Notes under the pieces: generated by a model | What the model was told of the DNA's origin: nothing | Databases searched by the model: none | The model's input: only the letters and a program-made list of their open reading frames with translations | Origin: Actinostola sp. cb2023 | Taxonomy: Eukaryota > Cnidaria > Anthozoa > Actiniaria > Actinostolidae | Length of the DNA stretch: 64,000 nucleotides | Reading direction: 5' to 3' | NCBI GenBank assembly: GCA_033675265.1 | Contig: JAUJYZ010001280.1 | Span: 701,553-765,552, forward strand | Shown here: positions 19,700 to 29,735 of the stretch, piece after piece | How positions within the stretch are numbered: the stretch's first letter is position 1 | How the letters are laid out: the number at the start of each line of letters is the position of its first letter | Made by a program: the position numbers and the translations under genes

Positions 19700-20340
19700 C
19701 CCTAGGCGCCAATGTGTGCAAAAACCTATTGTTTGTGCATGCAATTCTAGGGTGCGACACAACATCACGGCTCCATGAGATTGGCAAAGCATTAGCTTTA
19801 AAAATATTGAAACAGATTCCATGCAGATTCCTTCAAAAATCAGAAATCTTTGATCGACCATCGGGTACTGTAACTACAAAGGAAGACATCATTGTGGCAG
19901 GAGAGAAATAACTTCTCTCGATATTTGTACAGTGATGGTTCAGAGGAGAGGCTAATTGTAGACTCTCTACGATACACCCGTCTTTGCCAAAAGGTAGCCA
20001 CTGGATTGTAATTTGTTCAACCTGAAAACCTTCCACCCACTCTCAGCTGTTGATGCAATCTGACCACAGTCTATACGTGTGTACTACCAGATCCAGGAAT
20101 GGAAAGAGGTTGCGAACAGCTACAGCCTTTTGACTGGGGATGACACTTAGCGGATGGGAAGCCATTAACTGAATTACCACAAGCCCATAGCGCACTATAC
20201 TAATTGAAATGATCAGATGGCTGCAAGTCAGATCAGGTAGCACTTGCACTTGTACGTGCAAAAAGTACGACATGGATTGCTCGGCTGCATGTGGTACATG
20301 CAAAGGCCAAAGTTATTCTAACTCCAGCACGTCAGACCTT
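19700..20340 (+). pseudogene. decayed Cys-rich / PIN-like ORF remnant, right copy
   Basis: An open stretch at 19714-19911 contains VHAILGCDTTSRLHEIGKAL. The core GCDTTS-x4-GIGK-like spacing resembles the helix-hairpin-helix of XPG/FEN1-type nucleases (GCDY...GIG). After frame shifts come IRVYYQIQEWKEV (about 20066-20107), a tail LTELPQA (about 20167), and CTCKKYDMDCSAACGTCKG at about 20250-20310. Order and motifs suggest one ancient ORF: nuclease-like part, then a Cys-rich C-terminus. Stops and frame changes make it dead. The nuclease link is an inference from a short motif. Confidence 0.5.
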
Positions 20341-20973
20341 GGTTTGGATAAGTCTGACTAACAATATGTTTTAGTTGTTTTAAGCTTATCTTAATTCTGA
20401 TTAGTATAATATTTTTATCTTATGGTCATTATATCTTAATTATTATCATTATTGTATTTCAATAGTTGATTAATATTAGTCATTAGTGTTAAACAGTCTT
20501 AGAATAGACTAATTTGGCTATACAACGCAACGAATAACCAAGAACCAATCAAACATAAAGCAGGAAATCGACTTTTTGATTGAAAATTCAATTTTCTACG
20601 TATTGGGATCCCTGTGGTAAGGGTCATGGCCTAGGGACATTTCCCCTGCATTTCAAGTACTTTTGTGTTAATAAAGTAACTTCAACCACAACAGAAATAA
20701 TATTGAAAATATTGGAAATTAAAAATCAAAGAAAAAAGTCGGATAAATGTATTTGTTTAAATATAATTCATTTTGCTCGACGCGGGATCCCTGTGGTGAA
20801 ACCACGAAATCTTTAATCCTAATTTTCGGCATGTTCCACCGAAGGGATTTTTGAGGACTTTCAGTATGTTGTTTAGGTAACCCATCTTGGTTGAATAGCG
20901 ATGAGAAACTTTCTGTTGCAATTTGTTCCAACTTGACCCCAAAAATTTCATAGGATGACTGGACTAAATATTC

Positions 20974-21043
20974 GCATTGAAATCTCAATTATAAGTAATA
21001 CATTAGTTATTCATAAGCTATATATTCAAAACAAAGAAAGGTA
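20974..21043. other. short AT-rich junction
   Basis: Joins the inner palindrome to the 80-bp array. No feature seen. Confidence 0.3.
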
Positions 21044-21400
21044 GACAAACTACGCTGTTATATTATTATTCTTCGTTCTCAAACGAAACGAAGTCGGAGT
21101 TTTAATGTAACGAAATGCGTATCACAAACTACGCTGTTATATTATTATTCTTCGTTCTCAAACGAAACGAAGTCGGAGTTTTAATGTAGCGAAATGCGTA
21201 TCACAAACTACGCTGTTATATTATTATTCTTCGTTCTCAAACGAAACGAAGTCAGAGTTTTAATGTAGCGAAATGCGTATCACAAACTACGCTGTTATAT
21301 TATTATTCTTCGTTCTCAAACGAAACGAAGTCAGAGTTTTAATGTGACGAAATGCGTATCACAAACTACGCTGTTATATTATTATTCTTCGTTCTCAAAA
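21044..21400. repeat. 80-bp tandem repeat, about 4.5 units
   Basis: ACAAACTACGCTGTTATATT, ATTATTCTTCGTTCTCAAAC, GAAACGAAGTCGGAGTTTTA, ATGTAGCGAAATGCGTATC, starting at 21044, 21124, 21203, 21282 and 21361. CTTCGTT/AACGAAG makes a small hairpin in each unit. The last unit breaks off after TTCTCAAAAGAAGCG and runs into unique sequence. Confidence 0.93.
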
Positions 21401-21770
21401 GAAGCGCTGGCGACTGAAGTCACTCGGAGTGGCCCGGTCGAAGCCGTAAAAGGCGCATCTATACTACGATCGACGGCAAATACAACGTCCAACAACGAAC
21501 TTTTGAAACTCAGTTTATACTCGCGGAAAACTCTACCAATACACACTATTAGACACTCACTCTTTTGTTGTCTTTTGTTACTTTGCATCTAATATACACT
21601 GACAGCTAATTAGTAGTGCCCAGGTTTATTGGAATCACTCTAAGCTCTCCGGCACCAACTCTTATCCACAGCTACTAACATTGCATTCACCGTCAGCATT
21701 CACTGCTGTTATAGGTAGGCCTAGTGTATTTTGTAAATGGGAACGTTTTTGAAACAGGTCTATATTCTTA
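21401..21770. other. unassigned unique sequence, possible exon remnants
   Basis: GC content rises at 21405-21475, and both strands stay open for about 70 codons (plus 21344-21592, minus 21382-21588). No motif is recognisable and no convincing splice sites fix an exon. It is the only candidate coding sequence on the right side of the giant element's interior. Confidence 0.3.
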
Positions 21771-24642
21771 TACGATTGGTCGTACTTTGATAGGCGGTAT
21801 CCCATCTACAAAGCACGATTGGTCCTATTTTGATAGCCGGTAGCCCATCTACAAAGCACGATTGGTCGTACTTTGATAGGCGGTATCCCATCTACAAAGC
21901 ACGATTGGTCGTACTTTGATAGCCGCCCTTGCGAAATTGAGCTTGAAATTCTTAAGAATTCCTAAGAATTTGCTAAGAATTCTTAAGAATTTAAACTTAA
22001 GAATTCTTAGAAATTCCTAGGAATTCTTTGGATTGTAGGTGTGAATTTTCACGGTAAATTCGGACGCGAATTTTTAGGAATTCCTAGGAATTCCATAGTT
22101 GAAAATGAGCTGGAAATATTCTTTGGAATTCCCAGGAATTCTTGAGAATGTCTTATTCACCATGCATTTGGGTGGAAATTGGAAATTTCTAGGAATTTCT
22201 AAGAATTCCTAGAAATTGTTGGGAATTTTCTCTACTGTTAATCATTGACAAATATTGAATTCATGAAGCTTTTTAATATATTTGATGCTTTCTACTATAA
22301 TTATTTACATGAATGATTCACAAAGTTTCTTCAGAAGATATTAAATGCAACAGCATGGTATTGGTTGTAGGCTTTCATGTTATCATCTATTCTTCATGAT
22401 CAGTAAAACATCAATTGATCAAGCACAAGATATTCAAACTGAAATTTTAAGAGACAAAACTATGTTTTATAGGTGTATAGTACCCAATATTTCAAGTACA
22501 GATGTATGAAATTACTTAAGCCTATATACAAGAAACAGTTGGGAATTGGAGTTATAATTACTGTAGCAATTTAGAATTCAGAATTAAAACTACACATACA
22601 GTACACTGTATAATAAACTCGAGAAGTTCAACCTCAAAACAGTAGTATTTGGGACTCAACTTTAGTATCCATCATGTGTTGTTATAAAAGAGGTTGCCAT
22701 TAAGTTCATCAAAGAGCTAGGTACAGCGTAATTCGTAAATATAATGAATCAACCGTTGATACTAAAGTAAAGTACGAACCGATCTCACGAATACGGAATA
22801 GCCATCTAATCTTACCTCAAAAGAAGCGTATATGTATTTCTCACTTCAGATTTTCGGCATTATCCATATCCTAACACATGCATGAACTGTTCCACACCAA
22901 TTCCAGGACATTTCATACCAGAAAAGGTCGATTATTTTCCTAATAAAGTCACTAATCTTCCGTTACAAACGTTCAACATGAAACAACGGATGTCGGAATG
23001 ACTTGGCGCGCCTAGCAGGATTCAAATCGCTAGCCAATCACAGTGAAGCTTTCCATGACAGCTTTCCAAATAAGGTAAACAAATTAGGTACCAGATTCAT
23101 TTGGCCGTGCAAAGACGTAACACGAGTACGATGTTGTTCGCAATTTCTTCGTCAAATTCTGGATATTTTACCATTCTAGAAATAATATTTGAGCACCATT
23201 TTACAGATAACAGTTTAGGTAAATGCTGAGGATTTATGTGGAGCGCTAAAAGATCTCAATATGATCGTAAACTAGAACTGATTCAACTGGATACTTATGG
23301 AATGTTTGATGTTTATTAGGTATTTTCAATTTGAATATTTGTGAAGTCTTAGACTTTTGTTGCATAAAATTTAAGCCTTGAATTGTTGATATTCTCAAAA
23401 ATTCCTAAGAAATTCCAAACTAATTTCAAAGGAGATTGACATTCTCTGAAATTCCAAGGTATTCTCAACCTGAACATTTATCAAGCTTAGAACTCTTAGG
23501 AATTCCTAGGAATTCCTAGCTCAGTTTTCAGGATCAGAAAAACTCATTTTGGAGAGTTGGGAAAAGTTGGGAATTCTAAAGAATTCCTAAGAATTCCTAG
23601 GTCTTCTCAAGAAGTTGGGAATCAATTTCGCAAGGGCGGTATCCCATCTACAAAGCACGATTGGTCCTATTTTGATAGGCGGTAGCGCATCTACAAAGCA
23701 CGATTGGTCGTATTTTGATAGCCGGTATCCCATCTACAAAGCACGATTGGTCGTATTTTGATAGCCGGTATCCCATCTACAAAGCACGATTGGTCCTATT
23801 TTGATAGCCGGTAGCCCATCTACAAAGCACGATTGGTCGTACTTTGATAGGCGGTATCCCATCTACAAAGCACGATTGGTCGTACTTTGATAGCCGGTAT
23901 CCCATCTACAAAGCACGATTGGTCCTATTTTGATAGCCGGTATCCCATCTACAAAGCACGATTGGTCCTATTTTGATAGGCGGTATCCCATCTACAAAGC
24001 ACGATTGGTCCTATTTTGATAGGCGGTAGCGCATCTACAAAGCACGATTGGTCGTATTTTGATAGCCGGTATCCCATCTACAAAGCACGATTGGTCGTAT
24101 TTTGATAGGCGGTAGCGCATCTACAAAGCACGATTGGTCGTATTTTGATAGCCGGTAACCCATCTACAAAGCACGATTGGTCCTATTTTGATAGCCGGTA
24201 GCCCATCTACAAAGCACGATGGGTCGTATTTTGATAGCCGGTATCCCATCTACAAAGCACGATTGGTCGTATTTTGATAGCCGTTATCCCATCTACAAAG
24301 CACGATTGGTCGTATTTTGATAGCCGGTATCCCATCTACAAAGCACGATTGGTCCTATTTTGATAGGCGGTATCCCATCTACAAAGCACGATTGGTCCTA
24401 TTTTGATAGGCGGTATCCCATCTACAAAGCACGATTGGTCGTATTTTGATAGGCGGTAGCCCATCTACAAAGCCGACGATTGGTCGTATTTTGATAGGCG
24501 GTAGCGCATCTACAAAGCACGATTGGTCGTATTTTGATAGCCGGTATCCCATCTACAAAGCACGATTGGTCGTATTTTGATAGCCGGTAGCCCATCTACA
24601 AAGCACGATGGGTCCTATTTTGACGCTCGGTATCCCATCTAT
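21771..24642 (-). repeat. right 43-bp satellite array (about 27 units) with 1.7-kb insertion
   Basis: Same unit as the left array in reverse orientation: GGTATCCCATCTACAAAGCA, CGATTGGTCGTATTTTGATA, GCC. About 3.5 units precede the inserted element (21926-23636) and about 23 follow it. The array is much shorter than the left one, so unit number evolves independently while the outer 400 bp stay alike. Confidence 0.93.
21926..23636. mobile_element. 1.7-kb non-autonomous element with GAATTCCTAGGAATTC-rich subterminal repeats
   Basis: Ends CCCTTGCGAAATTGA and TCAATTTCGCAAGGG, inserted in a 43-bp unit: left flank GATAGCCG, right flank CGGTATCC, intact unit GATAGCCGGTATCC. That gives a 2-bp CG duplication, or none if the TIR starts at G. 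Both ends (about 21950-22225 and 23395-23610) are packed with AGGAATTCCTAGGAATTCC and AAGAATTCTTAAG-type palindromes, orderly enough to be protein-binding sites. The middle is unique with no open frame of 60 codons, so it needs a transposase from elsewhere. I do not recognise the superfamily. Confidence 0.85.
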
Positions 24643-25039
24643 TACTTATAAAAAATATTGTTATGTTTATGCAAAGTATCAAAATGAAATAAACTATGGT
24701 TTATTATTGACTACTTGTTGTGAAGTATGTTTTTGGGATTTGATTTGCGGGTTTTTAAGCGGAATTCACTCCATCGAAGTGATTGCGTGACCTTTGCCGG
24801 TTAATGTTTAATCTATGTACGTGTCGAGCTTGAAATATTCAGTGTCGCTTTAGTAACGTCTCGTATAGTGTGTAGAGAACTCTGTGTTCTAGTTAAGATC
24901 AAACCGAATACATAAATAGGATGGTAATAGGTTTCTCTACTACACTAAGGTAGTTTTGTATGGCAATTATTTGTATATAAACATTTATAGGCGATAATCG
25001 AATGTGCTGCTGAATCTGCTGCTAACTTCACGCTGGTCT
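24643..25039 (-). repeat. right unique terminal inverted repeat of giant element
   Basis: Mirror of 12294-12693, ending GCTGCTAACTTCACGCTGGT plus CT. The next bases, GAGCCAA, match the left flank. Confidence 0.85.
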
Positions 25040-25731
25040 GAGCCAAAGAATACTCCCGGGAGTAATGACTATATCTCTATTCTAAAACGGTTAGAGATTT
25101 TAAAAAGTGCTTTATGGTATTTAGAGCTCCTCGCATTGATAGCTCTAGAAGGGCTACTCGGTCTACGCTCTCCTCTCTTCTCTCTCTCCCCTCCCCCTCT
25201 CCCCCTCCTCTCCTCTCATTTAATTGGGTACAAATTTGTTGTTTTCCACGACTTTTCAGAGACGTGACTAGCGATTGGCAAAAGTTGCGTGACACAATTC
25301 AAACTTCGAAAACTCGGCCACAAAACATCGAGCTCATCTGAACATTTCTACAATAATTCATATCACAATTCTCTAAAACACTGCAAAAAATCAAGTTGAT
25401 AGGATTCAGAACTAAATTTTAATTTTTGTGGTATGTGACGTCGCTTGCAATCGAAGAATACACAACCTTTCTGCTGCCATTGTGATTCAGCCATATTGTA
25501 TTTAACCCATGAAAGTCAACCTTTTTTTTTTTCTCTAAAAGAAATTGGCCTTAACCTGCACATTTATTTTATACAGTTTGGGTTACCTGTGTTATACGAA
25601 TTCATAATGTAAACAGTGCATGTGGAAGACATCGCATCTGGTTGCAATCTCCATCGATTTCACTCTTGTTTCAAGTCGATCTTCGACAAATTTGTCCCTG
25701 ACCTCGAGTTCTTTGAAAAGGGTTTACAATA
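25040..25731. promoter_or_regulatory. upstream region of the universal stress protein gene
   Basis: Host sequence from the giant element's right edge to the USP start codon. It contains a pyrimidine tract at about 25168-25220 (CTCTCCTCTCTTCTCTCTCT) and a CRE-like TGACGTCG at about 25436, roughly 300 bp upstream of the ATG. No TATA box is obvious. Open frames here (25004-25341) overlap on both strands and are unsupported. Confidence 0.4.
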
Positions 25732-26824
25732 ATGGCGGAGCCGAAGAGTAAATTGGTGATATTTGCCGTCGATGCCAGCCCACAGTGCGAGAATGCATTC
25801 GATGGTAAGTCTAAAATGTCAGCTAGCTTTTATTATAATTTTTAAAACGTAGTATGTCACGTCTCACATGGACAAAACATTGTCACTGCTCGGTATTCTC
25901 TGGGACAGTACATTGTAAACTTCATTTTCAAAGTAAATTATAAATGTGTGCGAACGGAAGTGCGATTATTGATACGATCGATTAAAGGTTGTTTGAAATT
26001 AAGTGTTTTAATAATGTAATATGAAATATAATAAATATGTATCTTGCATTCATTATTTGTACTTGGGGATGGTAAGCTTTTATTATTGTTCTCTTGCTAA
26101 TACAGAAATATTATCGCATGTAGTCTCAAATATTCGGTGAGATTAAAGACCCCGTGAACTCCCGTGAGAACAATAATATTGGCTACAATTAATTACCAGA
26201 TGTAAGGTTTTCTTACTGAACCAACATCATCGAACGCTAATATTTATAGCAACAATGTGCATGTTTTTTTACCAAATGATTCCAATATCGACTGTCATTT
26301 CGAAGCCACGTACTTGTTAAAATCATACTCATGTATTATTAACAACACCATAGGGTAGCCACAGTAGGGTAGCCTACGCATGGGGTCAAAGAAGCAGCTC
26401 TGTCCTTCGCAGAGCCATATAATTAACAAATATGGGCCAAAATATATGGATGGGTAAAACTATAAACATCCAAATATCGCATGGATTTGTATTATTAACT
26501 CCCCCCCCCCCTCCTCAATAAAAAAAAATGAATTAGCTGCCAGAATGATACTGGCAAAATTAACCCACCTCCTCCCTCTTTAGAACCCAAACCCTAACCC
26601 TGTTCCAATGTAAATGCCATAAAAATATACCAACTGTTTCATTTCATACCTAATTACAAAGTGATGTTTCTGTAAACATATCCAACCCTGTTCCAGAATA
26701 TTGCTTTGTGAAAATATAGATACCCTGTTCCAGAGATTGTGCGATTTAATATACCTTGTTCCAGAGTAAAAGTGCTGAAAACCATATATACCCTGTTTGG
26801 CGGCACGTACCATATAGTGAACCA

Positions 26825-26860
<36 letters not shown>

Positions 26861-29202
26861 GATGTTCCCATATATGGACTGAGGCTTAACTATTTTCTTG
26901 TAGGCTACTTGAAGACCATCCACCAAATAGGAAATACTGTAGGAATCCTGCATGTTCATGACATCACAAACGTTATTGTGAAAATACCCTGTAAGTATAT
27001 TAATATAGCCTTGTATATCGCTGACGATGACTATGACGTGCATGTATTTTATACGTACTTGTTTTAACCAACTATAAATAAGCAAGCTTGGAAATAAGTA
27101 GAGACTTATGAGTCGCTTCTTCTACGTGTACAATTAATTACAAATCAATTAAGCTGTCAAGTTATTGAGTCATCAAAAAATAATCATGCAAAGTTATAAT
27201 TTATTGATGGGGATGTTTTCATGCAAGTCAGTTTTTCAGTGGAATTTTACAGGATATTATAATTGGGGACGTAGTCATGCCCCAGGGTGTCTTCACATGC
27301 AATCCTAGATGATTACCTTGATGGCTAAAAATATTGGTACATGTTCCATCACGATACTAAAAACCATCATCTACACCTGGCCTAAATTAAAGAGACGAAG
27401 ATCATCCCTGCCCCTTTCATATTGGAGTCAGTACCCTGCTAGCCCAGGGGGGTACACTCAGGGTATCAGTGACGGGGAGGTGCGAAAGGCTTTTTTTGGG
27501 TTTGAAATTCGCGGATTGGGACTTTTTTTGGGTTTTCATTTTTAACTGGACTTTTTTTGATATGAAAGATTTTTGTCAAGGGTGTTTTTTTGTGGTTGAT
27601 AAAAATGATATCGTTACCGTTACTTTCGAGTGCGGGTGGAGAAAAATTGGACTTTTTTGGGTTACTATTGTGGCCGTTGGACTTTTTTTGGGGTCTTGTT
27701 TTTACCAGCAAGGACTTTTTTTCAGTTATCGACAAAATGACTTTGGCCTCATGAGCTTCCTCCCCGTCACTGATACCCCTGAGTTCATCCCCCCCCCCCC
27801 CCCCCCCCCCCCCCTGGGCCTGCTAGCTAGGCGATACACGCTTCAATGTCATGACATGATTGTTCAAAAGAATTGGACACTATAGATCTAAAAGTTAAGT
27901 TATGCAAATTTGGGTCACCTTAATTTCAATAACTAGATAATAATTAGTCCCCCATATTGACCAATATTAAAAATACTTGAAATTCAGCTTAGCCTCACTT
28001 CCAATATACAAAACAAAAGGAAAAATTAGAATAACAAAACAAACTACTCCTGAATGCAAAGCTAAGTTCAATTTTATGTATTTTTAAGATTGGTCAATAA
28101 GCTAGCTTTTGCACCCCTCATTTAAAATATGATTTTAGCCGATTTTAGGGTATGGCTTACATGTATACATATGTGATCTCCTGTTTACAGTAGGAGCAAT
28201 GGATCTCTCAGCAGAGGCGATAGAGAAAGTTATTCAAGATAGCTGGGACAGAGTGGATGACATCATTGACAAATACAGGAAGAAATGTGAACAAAAAAAT
28301 GTGAGTGGAATACCATTTCTCCCATTCACTGATCGATCTACACATGGATGGATTTCCCTTTTAGAATTTATGAGTCAAATATTCACTAAATTATCAAGCA
28401 AGATGTTTGGGTTAGATTTCTGAACAGCCGACCCAAAACTTTGAGCAGACTATATTTAATTACAAATAATAAAATAACTGTAGAAGTTGGCACAGGCATT
28501 AAGGCCAATTTTGTAGCCAGAACAGCTAGACGATATACCACCCCTTTGGCTTTTAAAACAGATGGCGGATTAGTCCTAGGCCTTCGGTTGTTGTCAATCC
28601 TCGGGAACCCAGGGGTATATTCTGTCACTCGTTACTTGCTCACAGAGAAATACCCCTGGGAACAAAGTCTGTTGTAACTTGTTCTGGAAGTCAAAATTAC
28701 TCTTGTTTCTGATTGGACGACCTAAGAAGGTTGACCAATCAGTATCAAGTATATTCTGGTTTGAATAGGAAAGCCGCCATTTTGAATTTTGACTTACGGA
28801 ACAAGTTCCAACAGACTTCGTTCCCAGGGGTATTTCTCTGTGAGCGAGTAACGAGCGACAGAATATACTCCTGGGTTCCCAAGGATGGTTGTTAATTATA
28901 GGCTTAAATCTACTGAGCATTCCAATGAATAAATGAGACACATTCAAGGCAGATGAAGAAATCTTATTTCACTATTTTCTAAAGTTTGATTTTCGTCTAA
29001 GGTCAAATTTATTATACTATTGGAGCAGTCCAACAAACCAGGAGAAGCCATCTGCAAAGTTGCCAAAGAAAAGAATGCTCTCTTGGTAGTTGTTGGGTCA
29101 AGGGGATTGGGGACTATTCGTAGGACCCTCTTGGGTAGTGTCAGCACCTACGTGGTTCATCACGCTGACATTGCTGTTACTGTTATTCCTATGCCAAACT
29201 AA
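25732..29202 (+). CDS. universal stress protein (UspA-family), four exons
   Basis: Exons 25732-25804, 26904-26990, 28191-28300 and 29002-29202 join in frame to 156 codons plus stop, the usual length for this family. Donors are GTAAGT, GTAAGT and GTGAGT; acceptors are TTCTTGTAG, GTTTACAG and GTCTAAG. The N-terminal strand VIFAVDASPQCENAFD, the second strand VGILHVHD, a helix with DSWDRVDDIIDKYRKKC, and the C-terminal GSRGLGTIRRTLLGSVS make a complete Usp fold. GSRG-x9-type spacing to GS is the ATP-binding signature (G-x2-G-x9-G-S/T), so this is an ATP-binding type. Such proteins are cytosolic and linked to stress tolerance. The start ATG (AATAATGG) is the only one in frame before the first strand. 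Introns carry several transposons. Exon 2 is rather short, but no motif is missing. Confidence 0.9.
26582..26862. repeat. dispersed repeat with CCCTGTTCC motifs ending in a 33-base poly-C
   Basis: CCCTAACCCTGTTCCAATG, ATCCAACCCTGTTCCAGAAT, ATACCCTGTTCCAGAG, ATACCTTGTTCCAGAG and TATATACCCTGTTTGG recur every 50 bp or so, then ACCATC and C x33 (26826-26858). It lies in USP intron 1 and stops about 40 bp before the exon 2 acceptor. A shorter C run (26501-26511) precedes it. The poly-C length should be treated as approximate. Confidence 0.65.
27443..27818. mobile_element. 376-bp inverted-repeat element with 8-bp duplication, hAT-like
   Basis: Ends CCCAGGGGGG and a C run then TGGG, with longer inner inverted homology (CAGGGTATCAGTGACGGGGA / TCCCCGTCACTGATACCC). 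CCTGCTAG flanks both sides (27435-27442 and 27819-27826). An 8-bp duplication fits hAT-type insertion, but the CCCAGGG terminus is not diagnostic. The interior repeats GGACTTTTTTTGG about six times, which yields spurious frames. A 26-base poly-C (27789-27814) lies at the right end. Sits in USP intron 2. Confidence 0.75.
28599..28886. mobile_element. 288-bp inverted-repeat element in USP intron 3
   Basis: About 90-bp arms: ATCCTCGGGAACCCAGGGGT, ATATTCTGTCACTCGTTAC, AGAGAAATACCCCTGGGAAC on the left and the reverse complement from GTTCCCAGGGGTATTTCTCT to GGGTTCCCAAGGAT on the right, about 92 percent alike by eye. The spacer includes CTGATTGG/CCAATCAG. GGTTGTT occurs just outside both ends (with GTCA intervening on the left), a possible 7-bp duplication. 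Confidence 0.75.
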
Positions 29203-29245
29203 TTGAGGTTAATTAATTAACAGTATAATTTTATATAATTAACAA

Positions 29246-29362
29246 TAATTATTCACCGAAATGGAGGTGAGTAGTGGTGGATATTTACCAAGCTGCGAGT
29301 CTTAATGAGAGGCGAGGTAAATATCTATACCACTATTCACCGACACTGAGGGGAATAATAAT
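29246..29362. repeat. foldback element just after the USP stop codon
   Basis: AATTATTCACCGAAATGGAG with GTGGTGGATATTTACC on the left, GGTAAATATCTATACCAC with TATTCACCGACACTGAGG and GGAATAATAATT on the right. It sits 44 bp past the stop, probably inside the 3' untranslated region. Confidence 0.7.
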
Positions 29363-29379
29363 TGTTTTAGTATAATATA

Positions 29380-29735
29380 CCACACAAGTGAATAGCTTTA
29401 TAGCCAAGTATATCAAATGTATTTTCAAGAAAAAGAAACGCTCATGAAATGTGATGCTATCTTGTTTTTCTAGGAGGTAAATAGCCAAGCATATTCCTAG
29501 TTTGATTAACAACGCACAAACTGTACCATTCAATTGTGTGGTATACACCTAATTGCAATAACGTTGTCGTACACAAATAGAGCTTTTAGCCAAGTATATA
29601 AAATGTATTTCAAGAAAACAAAAGGCTCGAAGTGATGCCATCTTGTTTTTGCTCATTTGTAAATTAGCCAATTCATTCCTATTTTGTAACAACGCACAAA
29701 AGTACTATTCTCTTGTTGGTATATACTTTGGTATT
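29380..29735. repeat. two-copy duplication, about 190 bp
   Basis: AATAGCTTTATAGCCAAGTA, CTATCTTGTTTTTC and AACAACGCACAAA recur as AATAGAGCTTTTAGCCAAGT, CCATCTTGTTTTTGC and AACAACGCACAAA. The copies are clearly diverged. No gene. Confidence 0.7.

Larger units (their letters stand above)
17608..20973. repeat. inner 3.4-kb palindrome nested in giant element
   Basis: Arms 17608-19026 and 19796-20973 are inverted copies: AATTAGTCCAGTCATTCTA at the left, reverse complement near 20955-20973. The same BamHI-like GGGATCCC context is found at 17776/17946 and 20608/20786. The arms are less alike than the outer TIRs (scattered substitutions and indels). The left arm carries a later MITE (18126-18309). 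The spacer 19027-19795 holds other insertions. It could be an element that inserted into the giant element, or an inverted duplication of part of it. Confidence 0.8.
12294..25039. mobile_element. giant (12.7-kb) terminal-inverted-repeat element with satellite arrays in its arms
   Basis: Begins AGACCAGCGTGAAGTTAGCA and ends with the exact reverse complement, TGCTAACTTCACGCTGGTCT. The outer 400 bp of each arm are nearly identical; I see only a small difference in a TATATA/CATAAATA stretch. Both arms then pass into arrays of the same 43-bp satellite in opposite orientation. The left flank ends CAGCCAA and the right flank begins GAGCCAA, a 6- to 7-bp direct repeat consistent with target duplication. 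Length, long TIRs, 5'-AG terminus and ~6-bp duplication recall Polinton/Maverick elements. No polymerase, integrase or capsid gene is visible, so this is either a gutted derivative or another kind of large element. The alternative is a host inverted duplication, but the flanking repeat argues for transposition. Confidence 0.75.

Noticed and set aside
12294..25039. Confident assignment of the giant element to Polinton/Maverick
   Set aside because: Size, long TIRs, 5'-AG and a ~6-bp duplication fit, but no polymerase B, integrase, ATPase, protease or capsid frame was seen, and the direct repeat is offset by one base or carries one mismatch.
26654..27885. Poly-Gly or poly-Pro containing frames (26654-27085 minus, 26756-27067 plus, 27469-27885 plus)
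   Set aside because: They run through poly-C tracts and the GGACTTTTTTTGG repeats. The plus frame at 26756 only borrows the real USP exon 2 in its middle.
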